In this document: piece by piece, positions 12,341-22,875 of the stretch
Layout of the letters: each line of letters opens with the position of its first letter
Numbering within the stretch: position 1 is the first letter of the stretch
Source: Acorus gramineus
Lineage: Eukaryota > Streptophyta > Magnoliopsida > Acorales > Acoraceae
NCBI GenBank assembly: GCA_030737835.1
Contig: JAUJYN010000025.1
Span: forward strand, 1,178,001 to 1,242,000
Length of the DNA stretch: 64,000 nt
Direction: 5' to 3'
The notes under the pieces: model-generated
What the model saw: the letters and a program-made list of their open reading frames with translations, nothing else
Database searches by the model: none
Told to the model about the DNA's origin: nothing
Translations under genes and position numbers: made by a program

Positions 12341-13900
12341 TGATTGAATATTTAAGTTGTTATTAATTACCGCAAGTGCACGGATCGTTACAGAAGTATA
12401 GATCTAGCAAATACGGGTCGAACCCACAGAGAATTGTTCAAATCAGATTATTAATCAATTTAACTAATCGAACTAGAAAGAAAGATTGATGAAGTTTTTT
12501 TTTATTATTATTAATATTAAAAAGAGAATATTAATATGAAAAGATAACTAGGGTTTTAGAATCCACCATGCAATACCAATTTAGGGATTATATTCAAATA
12601 TGAAACTCCACCATATAACTCAATCAATATTGACGTTAATCAAATACCAATCGGAAAATAAATATTTAAAATCATATTAATTATTTCATAAAATCAGATT
12701 TGAAATCAAAACAATCATCTCAATATTCACATATTAGGAAGAGAATAAGATATCAAATAGTTAACCAAGCATACCCTATCAAACCCTAAACAAGAGATCC
12801 TTGAAGATGATTCTATTAAAAACCTTGATTTATGAAAACCCAATAGAATGATCTATCTCCCTTCCCTTTATAAAATCTACCAACTCAATATTCAACATGT
12901 TAAGAAGAGCATAAAATATCATAGAACTCAATCAAAGCATATTTTATCAAATCAAATACAAGAGATTTTTGAAGAAGGTAATAAGAAATTCAAAAGGTTT
13001 CAAAAGAGAATTGAAGGAGAGATTGATACGCAATAAAGCAAACAATATGGAGAATTCAAATCTAAATATAAAATCCTAAACTAGCATTGCATGGTTTCAT
13101 CTTCAACCCTAGTTGAAGATTTAGCTACTAGAAGACATGATCAAATAAAAGAAAAGAAAAATAAAAGACATCATATTATTAAAAAATTCTTGAAAATAAA
13201 AACACAAAATTAATATTAAAATTCAGATCTAATAGAATACAAGAATCAAAATATATGAGATGAAAAGAAAAACAAAAACAAAGCAAAACTCTTGAATCCT
13301 TCTTCTCCTTTAATTGTCTTTGTGCCTCCCCCTTTTCTATTCACATGTGCTCCTTTTATAGTCTCCAGCTCTTGAATCTCAACCATTTATTTGCAATATA
13401 ATGGATGGTTAAGATTTGGTAGTTAAGATTGGCCTCAACCTTCCTCATATGAAGTTTAGATTTAATTCCCGTCATTGATTTTCTGCAGAATCTTCAGATG
13501 GCTTTTTGACCCGTAATAAGATGGAATTACGAAATCTTCATGAAATAGTGATTTGTAGATCTTGAAATTATCTTTCCAACGCCATATCATGAGAATAAAT
13601 CAGATACTTGAGGCAAAAGTTATGATCAAAACAGTGGGACGGGATTTTGAAGAATATATTTGATTGGATTGATTTTTATTCAATCTTAACCAAATCTTTT
13701 TCCATAAGGATCTTCTAGAAACTCTTGATTCTCCTTCACATCTTTAACTGATTTGTAGCATATCTTGTATTGATAATCATCATTTAAGTCAATTACCTGC
13801 AATAACACATGAATTCTTAATATTAGTTATTATTATACATAAAATAAGGATATAGAAACTTAGATTAAGGGGTTTTAATGTATAATTAATATGCTTCTCA
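12341..13900 (-). mobile_element. Athila 5' LTR
   Basis: An AT-rich LTR of about 1.56 kb, oriented minus. The edge next to the primer site begins TGATTGAATATT on the plus strand. The outer edge is placed at 13900 (ATGCTTCTCA) because T4 sequence resumes cleanly at AGAGCC in the next base, giving TG...CA ends in element sense. An alternative outer edge at 13807 (CAATAACA) cannot be excluded. It contains the segment ACCGCAAGTGCACGGATCG and TCGAACCCACAGAGAA near 12370-12440, familiar from Athila-like LTR/leader junctions. The partner LTR lies off the left edge, so age cannot be judged here. Confidence 0.75.
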
Positions 13901-16198
13901 AGAGCCATGTCTAATCCAAATAAAATACATCATGTGCAACACGCATGATTAACAAATACATGACTCTAGGACTGTTGACAGCCTCGCACTCGTCAACCGC
14001 AAGACGGAACGCTCCACGCACACAAAACCATGCCATAGGGAAGCTCCAGCTCTACACCCAACATTGCCCCTGAAGAGAAAAAGTACGCGAGGGGTGAGCT
14101 ACAAACTCAGTGAGTGGCTAAAAACCAAACACCATCACAACAATTCAATACTAAGGCAATTTCCTTTCAAGGAAAACATGAGTAGAAACCCAAAAGATAA
14201 CAAGGTCACGCGACGACGCGACCCAAACCTCGCCCTCACTCCCCGAAGGGAGGCTTTTGGGACACTCGGTGTTATGCCTGTGTCATTTGGAGCCATTTCG
14301 CTTAAGCCTTGGTCACTTCTGGGTCATTCAGGGCCTTTTTAATTTTTCGATCGGAGCCGCTAAAATTTTGGCTTTTAGCCACCTGCGGGAGTTAGAGTAC
14401 TCTGATTGGAAATCTGACTGCATATTATGGGTCCTGGTACCATTTGGTATTGCCCACAGAAATTTCATCGAGTTCTGGTTACGTTTTAGAAAATTTTGCA
14501 GTTCTGAATCGTATCCGGGTTTTGACCTATTTGAAGTGTCAAAGGGTGACTTTGACCAAGTCAAGTGGACTTGGACCAAGTCAAAGAATACCATTGACTA
14601 GGTCAATGGGTTTTGTTTTCTAGTTTGGTTGGGTTGACTCAAAGTCAATCCCCACCCACCCCCTTTTTCTCAAATAAATGCTAAGTGTGTGAGTGTGTGA
14701 GTGTGCTTGAGGTGGGCGTCCCCTTCATTTCCCTCTCCCTCTCACTCTCTCCTTCACTCCCTGGTTTTCTTTGTTTTTTTGGGTTAAATAAAAGAAGAAC
14801 AAGAAGGAGAAGAAGAAACATTAAAAGGAAAAGAGAAAGGTATGTGTGTGCAAGCTTTGGGTGTTGTAGTTGTTGTTGTTGTTTCTCTTCTCATTAGCTC
14901 CTTCTCATGCCTCCCCCCCCCTGTTTTCAGCCAAGGAAGGCTGGTGGAGTGGCTGATGAGGTGGTGGTAGTGGTGGTGGTGGTAGAGGTGGTCGTGGGTG
15001 TGTCGAGAACCCCGCATCTCCCCATTTCCCTTCCCCTGTTTTGGTAAGGCAGCACACTGTCTTTTAAAGATCTCAGTGAATCTAGTATTTAGAGGCATAT
15101 TTGTAGGATTATGTCTTCTTATGATTTGATCAGCTATGTGTCTAGATGTTATATATGAAATTTGGGGTCATTATGATATCTGTGGTGTAAGTTAGAACCA
15201 GTTTTGCATGACCTGTCCAGATTCACGCAGGAATTGACCTGCTTCGGGAAATGATTTGTTTCGGGCTTGTAGAGGCAAGTCTTCATGAATTATGAGCCCA
15301 TCATATCATAGAATGTGCATGATTTATTTCATAATTTTTGGAAGTGTATTGGGTGCTGTGAAGACCAATTAGTAGGGCTGGTTGCAGCAGGTTTAGCAGT
15401 TTTGCTTGGTTGAGTGTCAAGGAGTTGGTTGCATGTGTCTTGGGTGATAATATGGAAGTATCAGGGGTTAGGGTTTTCATGAAGTAAGCTTATATGTGTG
15501 ATAGGAGGTTCCATAATTTAATTATGGATCATTGGTTGTGTTTTGCAGATCTCGTAGACCGGACGCGCGGCGATCCGGGTATCGGTGAGTGGTTCGATCC
15601 AATCCCCCCCCCCCTCTCAGGATGCGCTCGACGCGCGTAGTCGCGCGTCGCGCATCGATGGGGCCCCCTAGCTATACTACTTGTGTAGATAAGTAGTGTC
15701 ACGCCCCAGGGCGGCCGTCCCCGAGACGTGGCAATAATAAAATATCAGCTATCAATACCTGAGGTCAATAAAGACTCCAACAACAACACACAAGGTGGCA
15801 AAGCAAGGATAATGATAACTGACTGAAAAGCGGAAGCATAATATATAAACAATGTCTGTAAACCAAAAACATTATTACAGACTCGAATACACAATCACTG
15901 TCCTGTGAGAGCCAAGTCTAGACCAAAGAAAAATACAACATGTGCCACATGCACGATTTACAATACATACAATGACTCTAGGACTGCTGACAGCCTCGCA
16001 CTCGCCACCCGTTGGAAGAACGCTCCACGCCCATAAGACCACGCCACAGGAAAGCTCCAGCTCCACGCCCAACACTGCCCCTGAAAAGAAACAGTATGCG
16101 AGGGGTGAGCTACAAGCTCAGTGAGTGGCTGGAAACCAATCACCATACAATAGTTCAATACATAAACAATTCCCTTTCAAGGTAAACATGGGTGTAAA

Positions 16199-19100
16199 TG
16201 TCACGCCCCAGGCGTCCCCGAGACGTGGCAATCATAAAATGTAATATCAGTTATCAATACACGAGGTCAATAAGGAAACCAACAACAATACACAAGGCAG
16301 CAGAGCAAGGTAATGATAACTGACTGAAAAGCGGAAGCATAATATATAACAATGTCCGTAAATCAAAAACATTATTACAGACCCGAATACACAATCAATG
16401 TCCTGTGGAAGCCAAGTCTAGACCAAAGAAAATACAACCTGTGCCACATGCACGATTTACAAAGCATAAAAGACTCTAGGAATGCTGACAGCCTCGCACT
16501 CGCCACCCGCCGGAAGAACGCTCCACGCCCATAAGACCACGCCACAGGAAAGCTCCAGCTCCACGCCCAACACTGCCCCTGAAAAGAAACAGTATGCGAG
16601 GGGTGAGCTACAAGCTCAGTGAGTGGCTGGAAACCAATCACCATCTACAGGTCAATACATAAATCAGCTCCCTTTTTCAAGGAAAAACATGGGTAGAAAC
16701 CCAATGATCACTGGGTCATGCGGCGGCGCGACCAACCTCACCCCCACCCTCACTCCCGAAAGGAGTCTTTTGGGACTTATGGGGAGAGACCATACCGTCG
16801 GTCGAAGAGACCCGGATTTACTGGTCAAGAGCCCATGCCGTCGGTCGAAGAGACCCGGACTTACTGGTCTACTCAACACTACTGGATCATCTACATCTAG
16901 ATAATTGCCCATCGATGTCCTTCAACATCCATCACAAGACCGGACCCAACATCTATGGGAACGGTCGAACAACGAATGGGTCACGATGGACGCGTCTTCG
17001 CCTCATCCACACCCTCACTCCTGGAAGGAGACATCTTGGGACTTTGGGAGAGACTTAGACTGCTCTACACCCCTGGTCCACCGGTAGCCTCTCCCTGGCC
17101 TGTAAAGTCGGGGAGTTCCTACATCGGATCCAACGAAGGGGAGAACGATTCCACGCTCGCGACATCATTCGTTAACCCTCTTCCGGGCAGCCTCTACCTG
17201 GCCACACACTCAGTGAATGGCACCAACTATACATCACAAATCATATCAACCTCAAATCAATCATAGCCTCTAAGTGGCAATGACTACACAATCCAATGGG
17301 TCGCTATATCGCCGACCCACCACACCCTCACCCTCACCCTCACAGGGTAACATGGGCTTTTGGGACTGACTAGGCTGTTAATCACCCTTGGTCCACCAAT
17401 AGTCTCTCCTCCACTCCGTAGGCCGCCTGGTCCGCTCCCACAATTCAGCACAGTCCGAACCCAAATCAGGAGGTGCCTATTGATGGGAGCCCTCTGTCAG
17501 GAAGGCCTGTCTAACGCTGGGGCAGTCTCTATACGGATCCAACGAAGGGAACAGAAACAGCCTACCCACACGGATACGATCCACTTGGATCCGTCGACAC
17601 TGATCTCAACTCTACAAATGACATGAATTCTTCAGAATTCCTCCAGGGCGCATAACTAAGATGCGGGGAAGCATATATTATAATATTCTCGGGAAAAGAA
17701 ACCTTGGGAGGGCACCCTGAGGTCCCGATATAGGATATCCCGACAACCAAACAAGGAACACGGAGTACCCTAGCCCGGGTCTCAATGTTGACCTCGCAAG
17801 GCCTCTCATAACATTTTCTAAGGCATGCTAATAATCATATAATCACATCGCTAATAACAATATAATCCCACAATCCCATCTTGATTTAAACAAATTAAAC
17901 TAAATGGGAACATGCATAGGTCGAGGCTTTCCTAGCATGAAAACATAGTGACAGGATGCATTGGCCTTTACACATATAGGGTCTAGGGTGGCATGTATGT
18001 TAGGGCAAGTATCCCTAACATACAGGGTCTAGGGTGGCATGGATACTACATAATGATCATGCATACATAGATCAAGGCCTTTAAGTACAGGGCATGGTGT
18101 CCAGGCATGTACAGGCCTCTATACATGATGTATGGGTGCATATTCCTAACATGCAAGTCTAGAGTGGCATGCATAGCATCATATTGATCATATAAGGGTG
18201 CATGCATAGCTTCTACATATAATAGCTAGGGGACCCCATCGATGCGCGACGCGCGTCTACGCGGGTCGAGCGCATCCCTAGAGAAGGGGGGGGGGATTGG
18301 AATCAAACCACTCACCTTACGACCCGGGACCTCGCGCATCCCATCCGACGAGATCTGCAAGGTAGGGGCATCCAACTGGTGAGAAACAACACAATTTATA
18401 CATAGAAATGCCTAGAAATACCCAAAACTCGGATAAGCATGCATACGGGCTAGCACGCATGCGAGCACGCGCGTACGCACTCGAGTCCGAGTTCCCCGAC
18501 ACCTACCCGAACCACCGGGAAGCCACACGCATGGCCCCCCCACGCGCACGCACGAATGCGCACGCACGCACGCACCCCAGCACTATTGGCGCACTGCCGC
18601 GCACCTGCCCGCTCACCCAGACACGCTGCCGCACGCACGCGCACTCTCGCGCGCGCCCGCACGCACTGCGCGTCCAGCCCAGCGCGCCCCCGCGCAGCAC
18701 CCCGCGCACACCCCAGCACGCGCGTGCGCACTGGTCCCCAGCTCCGCGCCTAGGCGCATGCCCAGGCGCCCTACCCGCGCGCGCGCACTCCTGCGCGCAC
18801 CCCCGCTCGCACCTGCACCCGCGCGCACCCGCACGTGACTACGCGCCCGACTGCGCCATCCAGCACCCGCCTGCGCACGCACGCGCGCAGACCGCGCCCA
18901 GCGCGCACCCAAGCCATCCTAACCCCTTTTTCACCCTTCCCAACCCCTCACACACACCCTAACCCAACTACCAAGCATGCATGACCTCCCAACCAACCCC
19001 TTAAGCCAAGAAAACCAAGAAAAGAAGGGGAGGAGCTCACCTTGGAAGGGGAACGAAAGGGGGAGGTTCGGGGGCCCTTCGCGCACCGAAACGCCGCCAC

Positions 19101-19852
19101 CGGGACCACCACCACCTCTCCTCGGCCTCCTCAGCCCTCCATGGCAGAAAAACAGGGGGGGGGGGGACATGCAAAGGGAGCTTGAGAGAGAGGGGAACAA
19201 ACACAACACACAACACTTGAACAAACCCTCATGCACAAGCACCACCTCCTTCACCATCTCTCTTAGGCAAAAACACAAACACATGGGGGGCTTTGTGTGG
19301 GAGGGAGAGGGACCAGAAATGCAGGTCGACGATGTGAGTGAGAGGGGAAGAGAGAGAGATGAGATATTTATCAAAATATCTAAAGGGGGAATGACCTAGT
19401 CGCCCTTCGACTAGAAATTCTGTGCAAGCTTCACTGGAACAGCCATAACTTCCCCGATACAGCTCCGAATTGCTTGATTCCAAGACTGATGGAAAGATAA
19501 GAAGCTTATCTACAACTTTCATGTTTATGACAAGATCAAATAATCTATCCAGCTATTCCGAAATTAGAGCTAAACATCAAGCAGGGCTGCTGCCAGAATT
19601 TTCATCCTCGGGGTATACTTGGAAAAATACCCATAACTTTTACTACAGGAATCCAGTTGATCTAATTCCACTTATGTACGAAAGCTAACTCAAAACTGGA
19701 CATCTCATAGTAAAATCATATTTAAACCTCTTCATCTTGGATTTTAACAAAATCAAACCCAAATACCAAATTAGAAATACATAACTTCAAAGAAAAAACA
19801 TTATGTAGCCCAAATTTTCAAACAGAGCGCTCCAAGTGACACAGGCACAACA
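16199..19852 (-). mobile_element. T7: Tekay/Del solo LTR, subfamily B (mosaic)
   Basis: A 3654-bp unit with TGTCACGCCCCAGG at 16199 and GACACAGGCACAACA ending at 19852. Flanks GTAAA (16194-16198) and GGAAA (19853-19857) form a 4-of-5 duplication. Its outer portions match subfamily B, but about 17200-18200 resembles subfamily A (the CACCCTCACCCTCACCC motif and neighbouring text), so it looks like a recombinant LTR. LTR sense is minus: GTGAG donor near 19035, GC-rich island 18430-18900, acceptor and 39-nt cassette at 18316-18354. Confidence 0.87.
16791..16871. repeat. Short tandem duplication in subfamily-B LTR
   Basis: Two copies of a segment built on ACCATACCGTCGGTCGAAGAG followed by ACCCGGATTTACTGG. 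The same segment is present three times in T8 (31751-31891) and at least twice in T5 (about 25340-25500, reverse strand), so copy number varies between LTRs. Confidence 0.7.
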
Positions 19853-21247
19853 GGAAACCCATGGATAACTGGGTCACGCGGCGGCGCGACCAACCTCACC
19901 CTCACCCTCACTCCCGAAGGGAGACTCTTGGGACTTTTGGGGAGAGACCATACCGTTGGTCGAGGAGACCCAGGATTACTGGTCTACGCAACACTACTGG
20001 ATCATCTACATTGAGATAACTGCCCAACGATGTCTTTGAACATCGATACGAGACCGGACCCAACAACTATGGGAACAGATGAACAACGAATGGGTCACGA
20101 GGCGACGTGTCTTCACCTCATCCTCACCCTCACTCCTGAAGGGAGACTCTTGGGACTTTTGGAAGAGACTTAGACTGCTCTACACCCTTGGTCCACCGGT
20201 AGCCCTTTCCCCCGCGTAGCCTCTACCTGGTATACTCCCACGATCAGTACCTTCCGAACGCATCGGTGGTACCTACGGATGAGAGCCCTCTGTCAGGACA
20301 GCTTTCCCAATGCCGGGGAGTTCCTACTGTACTCCCACACGGTTGCGTCGCTCGGACACAGGGGGGGTGACACTCCCCAACTACCGGCTTAACAATCCGA
20401 TAAGATAATGAATTCTCCTGAATTCCAAACGAGTGCATCGCTCGGATGCACGGGGCGATTACATCGCTAGCGCTCTAACTAATAAGGTACAACCCGACAG
20501 CGGGTCATACCCACGCCTATTTCAGATAGCCTGATTAGTTTTAACATGCACATATATTTTATAGGAGAATTTAATCTTAGTTATGTGCATGAACCATATG
20601 CACAATCATCTAATAATTATAGGGACACTCCCTAACATGGATTACATCATAATAATTCATACAACATGCATACATGGTCATTAATCACATAAACGTACAA
20701 AATATACTCTAACATCCGTTGGATATCGCCAACTTAAAAGAAAGGGGCAAGCGCGATCTCGCGCACTAACAGGTGCATGCCAATATTCCAAACAAACCTG
20801 AGTCGAGTAGGAAATCGCATCTACTTACTCAGTTCGTTCAGAGGGAGAGGGCGGGGGAGATCATCATCTCATGAAGCTGGTCATAGCTTTGCCCCATTAG
20901 CATGGGCGCAACAACTACACCACGCCCTCGAGTCTTATCGCAAGGGAATATTAGGCAGGTGCCCGTTATTAACCCAGACTTAATCATGTTCAATATTCCA
21001 ATTAATATGGTGGGAATAGTATTACAATACTACCTAAGGCATGCCATATTCTATACATCCATACACATTATCAAAAATACATGCCCATACTAGAGGGGCT
21101 CATGCAACACAATCATTCATACATGAATATAATACATGTATATAAGCCTAGCATGCAAGATATATACATATTACAACTTATGCATGGCCATACAACTTAT
21201 CTACACAAGTAGTATAGCTAGGGGGCCCCATCGATGCGCGACGCGCG

Positions 21248-22313
21248 TGTAGACACACAAAAAAAAAAAAAAAAAAAAAAAAAAGGGCTTGGCCAAAACG
21301 GGCCTGTTGGGCCGGCCCACTAAGCCCTGCCAGGGCAGGGCCCAAATTTGGCCCTGCCTTGGCAGGAACGGCCCTGCCTAGGCAGGGACCAGTTCGGCCC
21401 TGCCAAGGCAGGGCCAAATTAAAAAAAAAAAAAGAATTAGTCAAAATTAATTAAAATCAAATCAATAAATAAATAAAGAAAAAGTCAACAAATTTTTTTT
21501 TCCTAACTACCCACACCCCCTAAAACTACCCATTACCTTTTATAACCACCCCTCCCTTCCTCTATAAATAGGAGGGAGGGGGGGAGAGAAAAAAAAAAGA
21601 AAGGGAAGGGAGGAAGAAAGGCAAGGAAAAAAAAGGCCTAAGGGAGAGAAGGAAGAAAGCAAAAGCAAGAAGAAGAAGAAGAAGAAGAAGAAGGGTGGGG
21701 AAAAATCCAAGGGAGAGATATACAAACTCTCCCTCGATTCCACCTTCTTCTTGAAGAATCCACCAAAAGAAGAAGAAGTCAAGAAAGCCAAAGAAGAAGA
21801 AAAAGAAAAGTGTGGAGAAAATCCGAAAGAGAGAAATACTAACTCTCCCTCGATTCCACCTTCTTCTTAAAGAAAAGTGTGGAGAAAATCCAAGGGAGAG
21901 AAATACTAACTCTCCCTCGATTCCACCTTCTTCTTGAAGAATATCTTCACTTTGTTCACGAAGGAGAAAGTCCAGAGAAGGGAAGATCAAGAAAAAGCGG
22001 CTTCAAATCAAATCACAAGTTCAAAAAATCCAAGAAGGGTGAAGAACAAAGCACCGCTGATCCTAAACAACAAGGCTCAAACTCAAAAGGCCCGAAGGAT
22101 CACGCACCGCAAGACTCTTCATCTTCCTTTTAAATTTTCACAAACTTGTAAAAATCTCTGAAGTTGTAATTCTCGAGACACTCTTCAAAGGAGATCGAGG
22201 ATCAGAGGATTAAAAGATCGAGTTGTACCCACGTCACCCTTTTTATGTATTGATTTGCTCTCCGAGCATATCATCATCTTTAAAATTTGTAAGGGACATT
22301 TTTGTTCGCTACA
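21248..22313 (+). mobile_element. Unclassified solo LTR (1.07 kb) inside T6
   Basis: A 1066-bp unit whose ends are TGTAGACACACAAAA and TTTTTGTTCGCTACA, i.e. TGTAG...CTACA inverted termini. It is flanked by a perfect 5-bp duplication GCGCG (21243-21247 and 22314-22318), and T6 resumes in register afterwards. It is unrelated to the Tekay LTRs. Features in order are an A-run, inverted GCCCTGCC/GGCAGGGC words (21312-21418), a TATA box CTATAAATA at 21562-21570, a GA/GAA-rich leader, and three near-copies of a segment containing CTCTCCCTCGATTCCACC (about 21711-21950). An 84-residue frame (21879-22130) shows no recognised domain. The structure suits a Ty3/gypsy LTR; lineage is not assigned. Confidence 0.8.
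21312..21418. repeat. Inverted GCCCTGCC / GGCAGGGC word cluster
   Basis: Within about 100 bp, GCCCTGCC and its complement GGCAGGGC alternate four times, as GCCCTGCCAGGGCAGGGC, GCCCTGCCTTGGCAGG, GCCCTGCCTAGGCAGGG and GCCCTGCCAAGGCAGGGC. Each pair is a near-perfect palindrome. They lie upstream of the TATA box of the enclosing LTR, so they may be promoter elements or hairpins. Confidence 0.8.
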
Positions 22314-22542
22314 GCGCGTCTACGTGCGTCGAGCGCATCCCAAGAGGGGGGGATTGGATCAAACCACTCACCTAACGAGCGCACGGCTCACGAAACGCAA
22401 GAGGGCGAAAACAATTGAATCCAAAGCATGATACCAATCCGCCAAGAATCATCCAATCCCGAAATTGACCAATGGTTTGGGTTGGGCTATAACAAGGTGC
22501 TCGATACCCCGAAACACACCTCGAACGGGTCCGAATACTGCA

Positions 22543-22875
22543 AGCACGCCCCCGAGCACTGCGTGCACGCGGCCCACGCACTCCGCACGCATCGGTGAAT
22601 GCCCAGCACGCCCTCGAGCACTCCGTGCACGCTGCCCACGCACTCCGCATGCATCGGACAACGCCAAGCACGCCCTCGAGCACCTCGTGCACGCTGCCCA
22701 CGCACTCCGCATGCATCGGACAACGCCAAGCACGTCCTCGAGCACCTCGTGCACGCTGCCCACGCACCCCGCATGCATCGGACAACGCCAAGCACGCCCT
22801 CGAGCACTCCGTGCACGCTTCCCACGCGCTCCGCACACATGCGGGAATGCTAAGCATGCACTCGAGCACCCGATG
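22543..22875. repeat. 62-bp tandem array (five units plus partial)
   Basis: Unit starts at 22543, 22605, 22667, 22729, 22791 and 22853 are spaced exactly 62 bp. The unit is built on AGCACGCCCTCGAGCAC, GTGCACGCTGCCCACGC and CCGCATGCATCGGACAACG. Because 62 is not a multiple of three and the unit has no stops, several frames stay open and produce repetitive spurious proteins. The array lies in T6 at the place where other Tekay LTRs have an unordered GC-rich island. Confidence 0.95.

Larger units (their letters stand above)
1..13900 (-). mobile_element. Athila-lineage Ty3/gypsy retrotransposon, partial, nested
   Basis: A minus-strand Athila element runs off the left edge of the window. Visible parts, in element order, are the LTR (12341-13900), tRNA-Asp primer site (12318-12334), leader, gag (11016-11463) and pol (RT, RNase H, integrase; 2048 down to 1). 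Tekay LTR T1 (2049-11015) with its own nested copies lies between gag and RT. The stretch normally found between gag and RT is short or absent here even after T1 is removed, so the element is an internally deleted, broken fossil with several disabling changes. Its right LTR abuts T4 sequence that starts about 210 bp inside the T4 LTR. I infer that Athila inserted into T4 and that T4's missing end lies beyond the left edge. Lineage is assigned from conserved RT/RNase H wording and the primer-site type. Confidence 0.85.

Noticed and set aside
14685-15098. Frames over the CT/GA-rich leader of T5
   Set aside because: Low-complexity (CTC)n and (GTT)n translation in an LTR leader.
21879-22133. 84-residue frame in the 1.07-kb LTR as a gene
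   Set aside because: Lys/Ser-rich, no domain, lies in the R/U5 part of an LTR; kept only as an observation.
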